Source of the DNA: Chryseobacterium daeguense DSM 19388
Lineage (GTDB): Bacteria; Bacteroidota; Bacteroidia; Flavobacteriales; Weeksellaceae
Length of the DNA stretch: 64,000 nucleotides
Reading direction: 5' to 3'
Assembly (NCBI RefSeq): GCF_000430825.1
Contig: NZ_AUMT01000004.1
Coordinates: 62,001 to 126,000, forward strand
The translations under genes and the position numbers were made by a program. This document shows, piece by piece, positions 31,494 through 41,802 of this stretch. The stretch's first letter is position 1, and each line of letters begins with the position of its first letter. The notes under the pieces are model-generated. The model made no database searches. It was not told where the DNA came from and worked only from the letters and a program-made list of their open reading frames with translations.

Positions 31494-31535
31494 GCCAAAC
31501 AGATATTGATAACAAAACAATAAAAAAGCAAAGCA

Positions 31536-31733
31536 ATGCCAAAATTAAAAACGAAATCAGGTGCTAAAAAGCGTTTTGCTCTTACCGGTTCTGGTAAGAT
31601 CAAAAGAAAAAATGCTTACAAAAGCCACATCTTAACTAAGAAAGAGACTAAGCAGAAGAGAAATCTTACTACTACTTCTTACGTAGCTAAAGTGGACGAA
31701 AAAAGTGTTCAACGTCAATTAGCAATTAAGTAG
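31536..31733 (+). CDS. rpmI: 50S ribosomal protein L35 (bL35)
   Basis: 65 aa, [20 protein letters not shown] and [16 protein letters not shown] are the L35 hallmarks; highly basic. First gene of an rpmI-rplT pair that has its own promoter because the hydrolase separates it from infC. Confidence 0.97.
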   Translation: MPKLKTKSGAKKRFALTGSGKIKRKNAYKSHILTKKETKQKRNLTTTSYVAKVDEKSVQRQLAIK

Positions 31734-31854
31734 TTTTTATAAATCTATATTCGGTTTATAAGAATTCAAAACAAATTCAAAATTTTAACCCTGAAATGGA
31801 GCCTCTAAGAGTAATGAAACAATTACCGCACATTTCAAAAAAACAATTTAAATT

Positions 31855-32199
31855 ATGCCAAGATCAGTAAATGCCGTAGCTTCAAGAGCTCGCAGAAAGA
31901 AAATTTTTAAGCAAGCTAAAGGTTTTTTCGGTAGAAGAAAGAACGTTTGGACTGTAGCTAAAAACGCGGTAGAAAAAGCAATGCAATATGCTTACCGTGG
32001 TAGAAAAGAGAAAAAGAGAAACTTCAGATCTCTTTGGATCACGCGTATCAACGCTGGTGCAAGAGTGCACGGAATGTCTTACTCTCAGTTTATGGGAGCT
32101 CTTAAAAAGAACAACGTTGAGCTTAACAGAAAAGTTTTAGCAGATTTAGCAATGAATCACCCTGAAGCTTTCAAAGCTGTTGTAGATCAAGTAAAATAA
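31855..32199 (+). CDS. rplT: 50S ribosomal protein L20 (bL20)
   Basis: 114 aa, [20 protein letters not shown] and the C-terminal [20 protein letters not shown] are conserved L20 segments. L20 nucleates 50S assembly and in several bacteria represses its own operon. Follows rpmI by 121 bp; ends at a strong terminator. Confidence 0.97.
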   Translation: MPRSVNAVASRARRKKIFKQAKGFFGRRKNVWTVAKNAVEKAMQYAYRGRKEKKRNFRSLWITRINAGARVHGMSYSQFMGALKKNNVELNRKVLADLAMNHPEAFKAVVDQVK

Positions 32200-32227
32200 T
32201 AAATGTAGAATTTTTGTTATCAATATA

Positions 32228-32258
32228 AATCCTGAGTTTTTTGCTCAGGATTTTTTTA
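32228..32258 (+). terminator. rplT terminator
   Basis: AATCCTGAG / CTCAGGATT stem followed by seven T. The same stem sequence recurs in the terminator at 33503-33530. Confidence 0.92.
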
Positions 32259-32309
32259 TTATTTACATTTGCTCTTAAAATTATTGAATTTCTAAAATTT
32301 TCTTTGAAA

Positions 32310-33482
32310 GTGAAAAAAATAACGACTCTTCTACTCTTTTCTTTAGCAGTTTATAATTTAAACGCGCAAAGCTTTATCCAGGCTTATCAGAACAGGGCCA
32401 ATATGGTTTCCCAGTCGAATATCACAACGATGCTGCAGGAATTTGAATTGCTTGGTGTGAAAACTACAGGTTCTGCTGCCAACACGAATGCCTTAAACTG
32501 GCTAAAGGCAAAATACCAGTCGTACGGATATTCTGCAAACCAGGTTTCAGAAGACCCTTTTACTTTTGGAGGAAATATCAGTTCAAAAAATTTGGTTATT
32601 ACAAAAACAGGAACTACCTATCCTAATACCTATGTCATTATCTGCGGCCATTACGATACCGTAACAGGACCGGGTGTAAGTGACAATGGAAGCGGAACAT
32701 CAATTATCCTGGAAGCGGCGAGAATTTTAAAGGATATTCCGACCCAATATTCCATTAAGTTTATTCATTTTTCAGGTGAAGAGCAGGGTTTACAGGGAAG
32801 CGCTCATTACGCAGATAATGTTGTTTTCCAGAATAATATTCGCCAGCTGGATGTTCGTCTTGTTTTTAACATAGACCAGGTAGGAGGCAAAATAGGAAAT
32901 GCAAATACTGCGATTAAATGTGAAAGCGATCAGGCAGGAGTTTCTACGAACGATGCACAGTCACTGGCCTTTACCCAGCAGCTTGCTAATTGTACCACGC
33001 TTTATTCTCCATTGCAGGCGGTAATGTCAAACGCATACTCTTCGGATTATATTCCTTTTGAGCAAAATGGTGACATCATTACCGGATTTTATGAAAATGT
33101 AAGAAGCTATAACGAACATACTGTGAATGATACGTTTGCAAATGTAGACCCTACTTATGTTTTTAATGCCGGAAAAGCGGCTGTGGGGGCTTTACAGCAT
33201 TTTGCAGTGGCTACAACCGTATTAAGCACTAATGAAACAGCTGTAAACTCGCTGGAGTCTGTAAAAGTATATCCAAATCCTGCAAAAGATACTTTGCATG
33301 TGGAACTTCCAAAAGATATTAAAAGTTTCAACCTTGAAATCACAGATCTTACGGGACGCAGGATTTTAAGCAGTGAAAATGAAACTAAAATCAATGTATC
33401 GGGTTTGTCGAATGGAACCTATTTGTGTACCGTTAAAGCTGATGATAAAACTGCAGTACGAAAAATCATCATTGAAAAATAG
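32310..33482 (+). CDS. Secreted M28 family zinc aminopeptidase with T9SS sorting domain
   Basis: 390 aa from GTG at 32310, giving the signal peptide (M)KKITTLLLFSLAVYNLNAQ; the frame is open to a TTG at 32241, but that lies in the rplT terminator. M28 metal ligands: His in CGHYDTVTGPG, Asp in GVSDNGSGTS, the EE pair in FSGEEQGLQGS, Asp in FNIDQVGG and a late His in YNEHTVNDT. The final ~70 residues (VKVYPNPAKDTLHVELP ... GTYLCTVKADDKTAVRKI) are a type A T9SS signal. Likely an exported aminopeptidase for peptide scavenging. Confidence 0.9.
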   Translation: MKKITTLLLFSLAVYNLNAQSFIQAYQNRANMVSQSNITTMLQEFELLGVKTTGSAANTNALNWLKAKYQSYGYSANQVSEDPFTFGGNISSKNLVITKTGTTYPNTYVIICGHYDTVTGPGVSDNGSGTSIILEAARILKDIPTQYSIKFIHFSGEEQGLQGSAHYADNVVFQNNIRQLDVRLVFNIDQVGGKIGNANTAIKCESDQAGVSTNDAQSLAFTQQLANCTTLYSPLQAVMSNAYSSDYIPFEQNGDIITGFYENVRSYNEHTVNDTFANVDPTYVFNAGKAAVGALQHFAVATTVLSTNETAVNSLESVKVYPNPAKDTLHVELPKDIKSFNLEITDLTGRRILSSENETKINVSGLSNGTYLCTVKADDKTAVRKIIIEK

Positions 33483-33502
33483 TTTTAAAAATAATATAAC
33501 CT

Positions 33503-33530
33503 AATCCTGAGCTTACCTCAGGATTTTTTT
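33503..33530 (+). terminator. Terminator of the M28 peptidase gene
   Basis: AATCCTGAG / CTCAGGATT stem followed by seven T, between convergent genes. Confidence 0.88.
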
Positions 33531-33553
33531 ATTGTTATGGATTCTTTAAAATT

Positions 33554-34144
33554 TTACTTATTTTCTCTGGAAACAAGAATTTCTTCAATATCCTCCAAGC
33601 CTGTATTTTTAGCTTTCAACAGAATTAAAAAATGATAAAGCAAATCTGCAGCCTCATTTTTAAAGAGAACATCATTGTCATCTTTTGATTCAATAACCAA
33701 TTCTACAGCTTCCTCTCCCACTTTTTGAGCTATTTTATTGATCCCTTTTTGAAATAAAGAATAAGTATAGGATCCCGCTGTTTTTTTATCAATCCTTAGG
33801 TTTATTTTTTCCTCCAGTTCATACATAAAACCTTTACAATTTTTATTGCCAAAACAGCTGAAGCTTCCTGTATGGCAAACTACATTTGTAGGAATAGCTT
33901 TAATTAAAATTGTGTCATGATCACAATCCGCATCCATACTTTTTACCGTTAAAAAATTTCCGGATTCTTCTCCTTTTGTCCAAAGCCGGTTTTTTGAGCG
34001 GCTGAAAAAAGTTACAACTCCCTCATTCTTAGTTTTCTCAAAGGCTTCATCATTCATATAGCCTAACATCAAAACCTGTAATGTTCTGTCGTCCTGAATA
34101 ATAACTGGTACCAGTCCGCTATTTTTATCAAAATTAATTTTCAT
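33554..34144 (-). CDS. hisI: Bifunctional phosphoribosyl-AMP cyclohydrolase / phosphoribosyl-ATP pyrophosphatase
   Basis: 196 aa HisIE fusion, steps 2 and 3 of histidine synthesis. HisI part (1-~105): [41 protein letters not shown] and [10 protein letters not shown] with the metal Cys/His set. HisE part (~110-196): helical [38 protein letters not shown]. Last gene of the operon; start overlaps the hisF stop by four bases. Ends near the convergent M28 terminator. Confidence 0.96.
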   Translation of the reverse strand: MKINFDKNSGLVPVIIQDDRTLQVLMLGYMNDEAFEKTKNEGVVTFFSRSKNRLWTKGEESGNFLTVKSMDADCDHDTILIKAIPTNVVCHTGSFSCFGNKNCKGFMYELEEKINLRIDKKTAGSYTYSLFQKGINKIAQKVGEEAVELVIESKDDNDVLFKNEAADLLYHFLILLKAKNTGLEDIEEILVSRENK

Positions 34145-34893
34145 CGTATTGCAATTTTTTTAGATTTTAATTCACTTTTCAAATCCTGAATATTTACTTC
34201 CCCAAAATGGAAAATATTTGCCGCCAAGCCTCCTGTAGCTTTCGTTTTGGTAAAGACATCTTCAAAATCTTTCATTGTTCCTGCACCGCCGGAAGCAATT
34301 AAGGGAATATTTATATTTTCAGAGATCAACTTTGTGATTCTCAGATCAAAACCGCTTTTCGTTCCGTCTCCATCCATCGAAGTCAAAAGAATCTCTCCGG
34401 CACCTGACCTTTCAGCTTTTTTTGCCCAATCCAATGTTTTGAAATCTGTAATTTCCCGTCCTCCTTTCACGTGAACCCAATCTGAGCCGTCAATAAACTT
34501 TGTATCGATTGCTACCACAATACATTGACTTCCAAATTCTTTTGCTAAGTCTGAAATTAATTGAGGATTTTTAACCGCAGAAGAATTGATACTGATCTTA
34601 TCTGCTCCGGCTTCCAGCAATTTCCGCACATCTTCTATGGTTGAAATTCCGCCGCCTACTGTAAAAGGAATGCTTAATTCTTTTGCAATCTCTTTAACCA
34701 AATCAACGAAAGTTTTTCGCTTTTCAATGGTAGCGGTAATATCCAGAAAAACCAATTCGTCCGCTCCGTCATTTTCGTATTTTTTTGCTAATTCAACAGG
34801 ATTTCCGGCATTTCTCAACCCTTCAAAATTGATTCCTTTTACGGTTGTTCCGTCTTTTATATCTAAACAGGGTATTATTCTTTTTTTAAGCAT
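34141..34893 (-). CDS. hisF: Imidazole glycerol phosphate synthase, cyclase subunit
   Basis: 250 aa TIM barrel from the ATG at 34893 (the frame also has a TTG two codons earlier). [15 protein letters not shown] contains the catalytic Asp (Asp11 type), VVAIDTKFI the second (Asp130 type), and [10 protein letters not shown] and [11 protein letters not shown] the phosphate-binding loops. Works with HisH, which supplies ammonia. Overlaps hisA upstream and hisI downstream. Confidence 0.97.
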   Translation of the reverse strand: MLKKRIIPCLDIKDGTTVKGINFEGLRNAGNPVELAKKYENDGADELVFLDITATIEKRKTFVDLVKEIAKELSIPFTVGGGISTIEDVRKLLEAGADKISINSSAVKNPQLISDLAKEFGSQCIVVAIDTKFIDGSDWVHVKGGREITDFKTLDWAKKAERSGAGEILLTSMDGDGTKSGFDLRITKLISENINIPLIASGGAGTMKDFEDVFTKTKATGGLAANIFHFGEVNIQDLKSELKSKKIAIR

Positions 34894-35608
34894 TTTCAAT
34901 AAATTTATGCAATTCTTTCAGTTCTATTTTCCCTTCATAAATAGCTTTTCCGATAATTGTTCCCGAACAGCCTATTTCTTTCATTTTATGAATATCATCG
35001 ATACAGAAAATACCTCCACTTGCCACCAGCTGAATCGAAGTTTGATTTAAAATATCCTTATATAAATTCGTGGAAGGGCCACCAAGCATTCCGTCTTTGG
35101 ATATATCGGTGCAGATAACATTTTTTACCCCTTTTTTCTGATATTTAAGAATAAAATTAATGACATCTTCATTGCTTTCTTCCAGCCAGCCGGAAGTTTT
35201 TATTTTTCTGTGATCACAATCCGCTCCCAGAATAATTTTCGCTGAACCGTATTTTTCGATTAAATTAAAAGAAAACTCAGGATCCTGAACCGCAATGCTT
35301 CCGATTGTAATTTGCTTTGCTCCCGAATCAAAGGCAATTTGTATATCTTTCAGTGTTTTTAAGCCACCTCCAAAATCTATTTGAAGAGAAGTTTCTCTTG
35401 CAATATCCTCCAGTACTTTTTGATTTACAATATGCTTGGATTTTGCACCATCTAAGTCTACAAGGTGTAAAAATTTAATTCCAAAACTCTCAAATTCTTT
35501 AGCAACTTCGATTGGATTTTCATTGTAAATTTTTTTAGTTTCATAATCACCTTTCGACAGGCGTACACATTTTCCGTCGATAATGTCAATTGCAGGAATA
35601 ATTTTCAT
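34886..35608 (-). CDS. hisA: ProFAR isomerase
   Basis: 240 aa TIM barrel, Amadori rearrangement of ProFAR to [22 protein letters not shown] holds the catalytic Asp and [11 protein letters not shown] a phosphate loop; [18 protein letters not shown] supplies the second Asp region and [12 protein letters not shown] the second phosphate loop. Starts 2 bp after the hisH stop. Confidence 0.97.
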   Translation of the reverse strand: MKIIPAIDIIDGKCVRLSKGDYETKKIYNENPIEVAKEFESFGIKFLHLVDLDGAKSKHIVNQKVLEDIARETSLQIDFGGGLKTLKDIQIAFDSGAKQITIGSIAVQDPEFSFNLIEKYGSAKIILGADCDHRKIKTSGWLEESNEDVINFILKYQKKGVKNVICTDISKDGMLGGPSTNLYKDILNQTSIQLVASGGIFCIDDIHKMKEIGCSGTIIGKAIYEGKIELKELHKFIENA

Positions 35609-35610
35609 AT

Positions 35611-36189
35611 TTAAAGTTGTAAAAAGTTATATAATAACTGACTCCCGATTCTGCCTGATTTTTCAGGGTGAAACTGCATTGCATAAAAATTGTCTTTTTG
35701 AAGCGAGGCACTGAAAGGCAGTATATAATCGCATACAGATGTTGTATTTTCTGACAATTCGCAGTAGAAACTGTGCACAAAATAAACATCATTTTCTTCG
35801 TTAATTCCAGAATATATATCTGATTTAAAATCTGAAATGGTATTCCAGCCCATATGCGGAACAATATCTTTTGAAGGGAATTTTTTCACATTTATATCAA
35901 AAATTCCCATTCCGGCAGTATTTCCTTCTTCATTATTCTTACACATCAACTGCATTCCCAGGCAAATTCCCAACACAGGCCGTGTCAAATTTGGAATTAA
36001 TTGATTTAACCCTTTTTCCTTTAAAATTTTCATTGTTGAAGAAGCTTCTCCAACGCCCGGGAAAATCACTTTGTCAGCGTTTTTAATCAACTCAAAATCA
36101 TCCGTAATGATGGACTCCGCGTTTAATCTGTTTAATGCATTCTGAACAGAATTCACATTTCCTCCGTTATATTTTATAATGGCTATCAT
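35611..36189 (-). CDS. hisH: Imidazole glycerol phosphate synthase, glutaminase subunit
   Basis: 192 aa from the ATG at 36189, giving the usual [19 protein letters not shown]; an ATG ten codons earlier lies inside hisB and is unlikely. Class I glutamine amidotransferase with Cys in [10 protein letters not shown], His/Glu in QFHPEKSG and GVGEASSTM oxyanion region. Starts one base after the hisB stop (TAATATG). Confidence 0.96.
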   Translation of the reverse strand: MIAIIKYNGGNVNSVQNALNRLNAESIITDDFELIKNADKVIFPGVGEASSTMKILKEKGLNQLIPNLTRPVLGICLGMQLMCKNNEEGNTAGMGIFDINVKKFPSKDIVPHMGWNTISDFKSDIYSGINEENDVYFVHSFYCELSENTTSVCDYILPFSASLQKDNFYAMQFHPEKSGRIGSQLLYNFLQL

Positions 36190-36190
36190 A

Positions 36191-37288
36191 TTACAAACTT
36201 CCTTTTGTTGATGGTACATTAAAATTATTATCTGTTTGATTAACAGCTATTTTTATTGCTCTTGCAAAGGCTTTGAAAATAGATTCAATTTTGTGGTGTT
36301 CGTTTTCGCCTTCCACTTTAATATTTACATTGCATTTAGCTGAATCGGTGAAAGATTTAAAGAAGTGCTCAAACATTTCCGTTGGGACATCGCCTATCTT
36401 TTCGCGTCTGAAATCTGCATTCCATACCAGCCATGAACGTCCTCCAAAATCAAGTGCAACCTGCGCCAGACAATCATCCATAGGAAGCAGAAAGCCATAC
36501 CGTTCGATTCCTTTTTTCTTTCCTAATGCTTTTAAAACAGCTTCTCCCAAAACAATTCCCGTATCTTCAACGGTATGATGTTCATCAACCTGCAAGTCTC
36601 CTTTTACTTTAATTTTTAAATCTAAATTACCATGTTTAGAAATCTGCTCAAGCATATGATCAAAAAAGTGTAATCCCGTTGAGATCTCGGACTTGCCGCT
36701 TCCGTCAAGATTCACTTCCATTTCAATAGCTGTTTCATTTGTTTTTCTTGTTACTTTAGATTTTCGCGGAATTTGTTTTAAATATTGATAAATTTCACTC
36801 CAGCTATCTGTCGTCATATCTGCATTTTCATTCTGAATTTTATTAATGAAAATTGATTTTGATCTTAAATTTTTTGCCAGCTCAATATCTGTTAATCGAT
36901 CTCCGATCACAAAAGAATTTTCAAGATCATAATCGCCGTAAATATATTTTCCAAACATCCCTGTTCCAGGTTTTCTGGTAGGTAAATTTTCGTTTTCAAA
37001 ACTCCTGTCTATTAAAATATCGTTGAAAATAATCCCTTCATTTTCAAATGCTTTTAACATTTTTTCATGAGGTTTTATAAAATCTTCATAAGGGAAACTT
37101 TCCGTTCCTAAACAATCTTGATTGGTTACCATGACCAGCTCAAAATCAAGTTCTTTTACAATTTTTGAAAGGTTTTGAAAAACTTCCGGATAAAATTCAA
37201 GCTTTTCCAAAGAATCGACCTGAAAATCAATTGGCGGTTCTAGTATTAAAGTTCCGTCCCGATCTATAAATAATACTTTTTTCATCAT
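36191..37288 (-). CDS. hisB: Bifunctional histidinol-phosphatase / imidazoleglycerol-phosphate dehydratase
   Basis: 365 aa fusion as in enterobacteria. The N-terminal HAD phosphatase (1-~165) has [24 protein letters not shown] and a [20 protein letters not shown] motif. The C-terminal IGPD (~175-365) has the metal-binding [27 protein letters not shown] and [17 protein letters not shown] overlaps the hisC stop by one base (TAATG). Confidence 0.96.
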   Translation of the reverse strand: MMKKVLFIDRDGTLILEPPIDFQVDSLEKLEFYPEVFQNLSKIVKELDFELVMVTNQDCLGTESFPYEDFIKPHEKMLKAFENEGIIFNDILIDRSFENENLPTRKPGTGMFGKYIYGDYDLENSFVIGDRLTDIELAKNLRSKSIFINKIQNENADMTTDSWSEIYQYLKQIPRKSKVTRKTNETAIEMEVNLDGSGKSEISTGLHFFDHMLEQISKHGNLDLKIKVKGDLQVDEHHTVEDTGIVLGEAVLKALGKKKGIERYGFLLPMDDCLAQVALDFGGRSWLVWNADFRREKIGDVPTEMFEHFFKSFTDSAKCNVNIKVEGENEHHKIESIFKAFARAIKIAVNQTDNNFNVPSTKGSL

Positions 37289-38313
37289 TAAATACTTTTT
37301 AAAACCTGAATTAGTTGAATATTTTCTTCTCTATTCCCAACATTAATTCTGATGCAGTTTGGAATCTGTGGGCTTCTCTTACTTGTCAGAACATTATTTT
37401 CCAGAAGTTTTTCGTAAACTTTTTCTACATTTTCAAATTCAATTAAAAAGAAGTTAGCATCAGTTGGATATACTTTTTTAATGCAGCTGATTTCCTGAAA
37501 TTCATTTTTAAGACATATTACTTCATTTAAAGTATTTTTTATATTGGATTCTATAATGTGTTGTTTATTAAATGTTTCTAATATTTTATTTAAACTTAGT
37601 GAATTAATATTGTAAGGTGCTTTTACAATATTAATAAATCTCACAATTTCCGCTGAAGAGTAAGCAATACCTACCCTTGCTCCTGCCATTCCCCATGCTT
37701 TGGAAAAAGTTTGGAGAACAATGAGATTAGGATATTTTTTCAGTAGTGAAATACAAGATTCCTTTCCTGAAAATTCTATATAAGCTTCGTCCACAACAAC
37801 AATTCCCTTGAAATTTTTTATGCAAAATTCGATATCGTCTATACTATTTCCTGTTGGATTATTGGGTGAGCACAAAAAGAATATTTTTAATTGCTCGTCA
37901 TTTGTTATCTTTAAAAAATCATCTTTTACAATTTCAAAATTTTCATCCAGATTTATTTTTACGATCTTATTCTCATTAATAGAAGCGTAAAAGCCGTACA
38001 TTGCAAAAGATGGATTCATCATTAAAATTGAATCATTTTTAGGCTCACAGAAAGCCTTGATAATCAGATCTATCAATTCATCACTTCCGTTTCCAACCGC
38101 GATTTGATCAGGTGAAACATTTTTTATTTCTGAAAGATTTTGCTTTAATTTTTTCTGAGTAGAATCCGGATAGCGGTTCCACTCTCCAAACGGGCTCTCA
38201 TTGGCATCCAGTAAAACCGGATTTTCAAATTCATTATGATCCCTGAAACTTATATACGGCTGAAGTTCCAGTATATTTTTCCGTACTAAATTATTGATAT
38301 TAAACTCTTTCAT
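37288..38313 (-). CDS. hisC: Histidinol-phosphate aminotransferase
   Basis: 341 aa fold-type I PLP enzyme. [31 protein letters not shown], the [11 protein letters not shown]sp, and [15 protein letters not shown] with the PLP-binding Lys are all present. Starts 4 bp after hisD. Confidence 0.96.
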   Translation of the reverse strand: MKEFNINNLVRKNILELQPYISFRDHNEFENPVLLDANESPFGEWNRYPDSTQKKLKQNLSEIKNVSPDQIAVGNGSDELIDLIIKAFCEPKNDSILMMNPSFAMYGFYASINENKIVKINLDENFEIVKDDFLKITNDEQLKIFFLCSPNNPTGNSIDDIEFCIKNFKGIVVVDEAYIEFSGKESCISLLKKYPNLIVLQTFSKAWGMAGARVGIAYSSAEIVRFINIVKAPYNINSLSLNKILETFNKQHIIESNIKNTLNEVICLKNEFQEISCIKKVYPTDANFFLIEFENVEKVYEKLLENNVLTSKRSPQIPNCIRINVGNREENIQLIQVLKSI

Positions 38314-38317
38314 TTTA

Positions 38318-39592
38318 TTATTTTAATCGAATTGAAACGGCATTTTTGTGAGCATATAATCCTTCTGCCTCTGCCATGATTTCTATTGTTTTTCCTAAAT
38401 TCTGAAGCCCTTTCTCCGATATACTTTGAAAAGTAATTTTCTTCACAAAACTGTCTAAAGAAACGCCGCTGTAATTTTTTGCAAATCCGTTTGTGGGGAG
38501 TGTGTGATTGGTTCCGCTGGCATAATCTCCCGCACTTTCACAAGAATAATTCCCTAAAAAGACTGAACCCGCATTCTGAATTTTAGGAATATAATTTTCA
38601 CAGTTATTTATAGCTAAAATTAAATGCTCAGGAGCATATACATTGCTGAATTCCAAGGCTTCATCAATAGTATTTAGCAAAATAAAGTGGCTGTTTTTTA
38701 ATGATTCCTTTGCCATTTCATTTCTCGGAAGTTCTTCAACCTGTTTTTCCGTTTCTTTAATAGTTTGATTAAAAATTTTCTCTTCTGTTGAAAGAAAAAC
38801 AACCTGATTGTCGCTGCCATGTTCTGCCTGGGAGAGAAGATCCGCTGCACAAAATTCTGGAATAGCCTGTTCATCGGCAATTATTAGTACTTCGCTTGGT
38901 CCGGCAGGCATATCAATCGCAACGTTATATTGTTGAGCAAATTCTTTTGCTGCCACCACATACTGATTTCCCGGACCGAATATTTTATAAACATTGGGGA
39001 TGGTTTCTGTTCCTAAAGTCATTGCTGCAACAGCTTGAGCGCCACCGGTTTTAAAAATTTCTGTTATCCCGCAAAGTTTCGCTGTATATAAGATTGCAGG
39101 ATTTATATTCCTATCCTTATCAGGAGGCGTACATAAATTAATTACTTTACAACCAGCCAATTGTGCAGGAATAGCGAGCATTAGAACCGTAGAAAATAAA
39201 GGTGCTGTCCCTCCAGGAATATAAATTCCCACCTTTTCAATAGCTCTGTTTTCACGCCAGCAAACAACTCCTTTTGATGTTTTAACCTTTTCAGTTACAG
39301 GAATTTGCGAAGCATGGAATTTCTGGATATTATCTTTTGCCTGCTGAATTGCTTCTTTTAATTCATTACTAATCAGCAATTCTGCTTTTTCTATTTCTTC
39401 CTCAGAAACCTTAATATTTTTAACATCGGCTCCATCGAACTTTTTATTAAAATTAATTAAAGCCTGATCTCCGTTTTTTTCAACGTCTTTAAAAATATCA
39501 GCAACAGTTTGCGTGAGCTCTTCTTTTTTTAAGATGGGTCTTTTTATGAGTTCGGACCAGTTTTCTTTTGTGGGATATTTACTAATTTTCAT
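38318..39592 (-). CDS. hisD: Histidinol dehydrogenase
   Basis: 424 aa, last two oxidations to histidine. [68 protein letters not shown] (with zinc ligands) and the C-terminal [17 protein letters not shown] are characteristic. One base after hisG. Confidence 0.97.
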   Translation of the reverse strand: MKISKYPTKENWSELIKRPILKKEELTQTVADIFKDVEKNGDQALINFNKKFDGADVKNIKVSEEEIEKAELLISNELKEAIQQAKDNIQKFHASQIPVTEKVKTSKGVVCWRENRAIEKVGIYIPGGTAPLFSTVLMLAIPAQLAGCKVINLCTPPDKDRNINPAILYTAKLCGITEIFKTGGAQAVAAMTLGTETIPNVYKIFGPGNQYVVAAKEFAQQYNVAIDMPAGPSEVLIIADEQAIPEFCAADLLSQAEHGSDNQVVFLSTEEKIFNQTIKETEKQVEELPRNEMAKESLKNSHFILLNTIDEALEFSNVYAPEHLILAINNCENYIPKIQNAGSVFLGNYSCESAGDYASGTNHTLPTNGFAKNYSGVSLDSFVKKITFQSISEKGLQNLGKTIEIMAEAEGLYAHKNAVSIRLK

Positions 39593-39593
39593 A

Positions 39594-40451
39594 TTAAATC
39601 ACCATTTTATCGATTGGAATTATCAAAATGTCCTGTGCACCTTTATCTTTCAGTTCGTCAATGACGTCCCAGAATCTGTCTTCATCAATAACAGAGTGAA
39701 TACTGCTCCAACCCTTTTCTGCCAAAGGAATCACGGTTGGACTTTTAAGAACCGGAAGAGTTTGGGATATGATATCAATCCTGTCATTCGGAACATTCAT
39801 TAAAATATATTTTGAATTTTTGGCTTTTAGAACGGATTTAATTCTAAATAAAAACTTATTCAAAATCAACATTTTATCCTGATTTAATTTCGCAGTTTTT
39901 GCGAGTACTGCTTCTGATTTTAATAAAGTAACTGTTTCTCTCAGCCCATTTTTAAATAATGTGCTTCCGGAACTTACAATATCACAAATTCCATCGGCCA
40001 GGCCAATATTTGGGGCAATTTCCACAGATCCTGAAATGGTATGGATATCCGCTGAAATATTATTTTTCAGAAGAAAATTTTTAAGTGTATTGGGATAAGA
40101 TGTAGCAATTTTTTTACCCTGGAAATAACTGATATCATCTGTTTCAATTTCTTTTGGAATGGCCAAAGAAACTCTGCATTTTGAGAAACCAAGAGGCTGA
40201 ATTATTTCAATGTTTTTTTGCTTTTCGAATAGAAGATTTTCACCTACAATGGCAATATCCACCACTCCGTCTTCAAGATATTGAGGAATATCGGAATTTC
40301 TTAAGTACATGATTTCCATTGGAAAATTGTCTACAGAAACTTTGAGCTGATCTTTTCCGTTGTTGATGAAAATCCCACAATCTTTGAGGAGCTGAAGAGA
40401 TTCTTCATAAAGCCGGCCGCTTTTTTGTATCGCTATTTTTAATTTACTCAT
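39594..40451 (-). CDS. hisG: ATP phosphoribosyltransferase, long form
   Basis: 285 aa from the ATG at 40451 (an extension of 8 residues is open). First and feedback-controlled step. LKIAIQKSGRLYEESLQLLK, DIPQYLEDGVVDIAIVGEN and ADGICDIVSSGSTLFKNGL are catalytic-domain motifs; the last ~80 residues (ILMNVPNDRIDIISQTLPVL...) are the ACT-like domain, so this is the hexameric long form that binds histidine and needs no HisZ. Preceded by a 73-nt gap from an attenuator. Confidence 0.96.
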   Translation of the reverse strand: MSKLKIAIQKSGRLYEESLQLLKDCGIFINNGKDQLKVSVDNFPMEIMYLRNSDIPQYLEDGVVDIAIVGENLLFEKQKNIEIIQPLGFSKCRVSLAIPKEIETDDISYFQGKKIATSYPNTLKNFLLKNNISADIHTISGSVEIAPNIGLADGICDIVSSGSTLFKNGLRETVTLLKSEAVLAKTAKLNQDKMLILNKFLFRIKSVLKAKNSKYILMNVPNDRIDIISQTLPVLKSPTVIPLAEKGWSSIHSVIDEDRFWDVIDELKDKGAQDILIIPIDKMVI

Positions 40452-40523
40452 TTTACTTTTTTTGAGTCTGAGCAAATAAAACAGTGGTTGAATTGAAAAA
40501 ATTTACCGGAAAAATTTAGAAAC

Positions 40524-40550
40524 AAAAAAACCGTCTATTTACTCAGACGG
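40524..40550 (-). terminator. his operon attenuator (intrinsic terminator)
   Basis: On the minus strand CCGTCT-GAGTAAAT-AGACGG followed by seven T (stem 40531-40550, T run 40524-40530). Its 5' arm CCGTCT can instead pair with AGACGG at 40595-40600, which overlaps the leader-peptide stop codon. The two pairings are mutually exclusive, as in transcription attenuation. Confidence 0.88.
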
Positions 40551-40594
40551 TTTTTAATTATTTTGATTTTTAACATAGTCATATATCAACAATT

Positions 40595-40600
40595 CCGTCT
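40595..40600 (-). promoter_or_regulatory. Antiterminator strand of the his attenuator
   Basis: AGACGG on the minus strand, complementary to the terminator 5' arm (40545-40550). It shares bases with the leader stop TAG, so a ribosome finishing the leader would mask it and allow the terminator to form. Confidence 0.75.
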
Positions 40601-40649
40601 AGCAGAGATGATGATAATAATGATGTACTGTTAAAAAATTCGGTTTCAT
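40599..40649 (-). CDS. hisL: His operon leader peptide (16 aa)
   Basis: ATG at 40649 to TAG at 40599 encodes MKPNFLTVHHYYHHLC: four His and two Tyr in a run of six codons (CAT CAT TAT TAT CAT CAT) just before the stop. It begins ~18 nt after the -7 element of the his promoter and ends ~50 nt before the attenuator. A ribosome short of charged tRNA-His should stall on the His codons and free the antiterminator strand. The arrangement parallels enterobacterial hisL, but the run is broken by Tyr. Too short for ordinary gene calling. Confidence 0.85.
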   Translation of the reverse strand: MKPNFLTVHHYYHHLC

Positions 40650-40666
40650 TGTTGAAATTTGTGGTA

Positions 40667-40697
40667 CAAATGTAGGACTTATTTTTAAAACTGCAAG
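40667..40697 (-). promoter_or_regulatory. his operon promoter
   Basis: Minus strand CTTG-N19-TACATTTG; -7 element exact, -33 with one change, spacing exact. It would start the RNA ~10 nt before the leader peptide ATG. Confidence 0.7.
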
Positions 40698-40701
40698 AAT
40701 T

Positions 40702-41802
40702 TTATGAAATAATTCTTCTGTAAAGATTCATCAAATTGTTGGCTATAGGTTCGTCATTAAATTTCTGAACAAACTCAAAACCCTTATCAGCACGACGTTT
40801 TCTTTCTGATTCATTGTCCCAGAGAAATTTTATTTTTGATTGAATATCCAAATAATTTTCCGGATCGATGTAAACAGAATCAGGACCTCCGGCTTCCGGA
40901 AGACAACTCGTATTGCTTGTGATTGTCACTGTCTTTGAGAATAAAGCTTCAATTACCGGAATTCCAAAACCTTCAAAAAAGCTTGGATAAATGAAAATAT
41001 CGGCCAATTTATAGAGTACCGCAAGCTCATCCATTGAAACGCCTTCCAAAAAGTGAACCTGTTTTTCCATTTTATTTTTCTGAATAAAATTCGCTATTTT
41101 TTGGAAATACTTTGTTTTTTTTCCGACAACCACTAAAGGAATTTCGGTGTCTTTTATAGCCTTAACAACACTGAAAAGATTTTTGCGATCTTCAATGGTT
41201 CCGACATTTAAAATAAATTTATCCGGAAGGTTAAATTTTGCCTTTGTTTCCTCGATAAATTCATCCGGCTGCTGTTCTTTAAAAGCTTTATGACAGCCCT
41301 GATAAATGACTTCAATTTTACTTTCCGGAATCTTTAAAAACTCAACAATATCTCTTTTGGTCTGTTCTGAAATTGCAATGATTTTATCTGCTGAATTAGC
41401 GGCTTTTTTAAACTTCCAGAAATGAATTTTCCGGTCGAAAAAAGAATAGTATTGAGGATATCTCACAAAAATAAGATCATGAATGGTGACTATTTTTTTA
41501 ATCGGCTTTTTATCCCATTTTAAGGGTAATTCTCCTGATAATCCATGGAAAATTTCGGCATTTTGTTTCTGCGCATCCTTTCCCATTTTCAATTGCCGGG
41601 ACATTCTGCCCTTTGAAGTTTCAATGAAATGAACATTGGGATTTTCTACAATATCAGCGCCTCTTTCTGATTTATTTTTATTTAATAAAATGTATTCGTT
41701 TTCAGGAAAAAATTTCGCCAGAATTCGTACAAGGTCCCTGGAATAGTTGCCCAAACCGGAAGTATTGTGAAAAAAGCGTTTTGCATCATATGCTATTTTC
41801 AT
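40702..41802 (-). CDS. Glycosyltransferase family 4
   Basis: 366 aa, GT-B fold. N-terminal AYDAKRFFHNTSGLGNYSRD (glycine loop) and HDLIFVRYPQYY; C-terminal nucleotide-sugar domain with FILNVGTIEDRKNL, SMDELAVLYKLADIFIYPSF and FEGFGIPVIEAL, whose E-x7-E carries the retaining mechanism. Donor and acceptor unknown. Last of a four-gene minus-strand cluster (GT87, GT2, deacetylase, GT4); the preceding gene overlaps it by four bases. Confidence 0.9.
   Translation of the reverse strand: MKIAYDAKRFFHNTSGLGNYSRDLVRILAKFFPENEYILLNKNKSERGADIVENPNVHFIETSKGRMSRQLKMGKDAQKQNAEIFHGLSGELPLKWDKKPIKKIVTIHDLIFVRYPQYYSFFDRKIHFWKFKKAANSADKIIAISEQTKRDIVEFLKIPESKIEVIYQGCHKAFKEQQPDEFIEETKAKFNLPDKFILNVGTIEDRKNLFSVVKAIKDTEIPLVVVGKKTKYFQKIANFIQKNKMEKQVHFLEGVSMDELAVLYKLADIFIYPSFFEGFGIPVIEALFSKTVTITSNTSCLPEAGGPDSVYIDPENYLDIQSKIKFLWDNESERKRRADKGFEFVQKFNDEPIANNLMNLYRRIIS

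Noticed and set aside
32241..32309. Longer N-terminus for the M28 peptidase
   Set aside because: It would start inside the rplT terminator; the GTG at 32310 gives a proper signal peptide.
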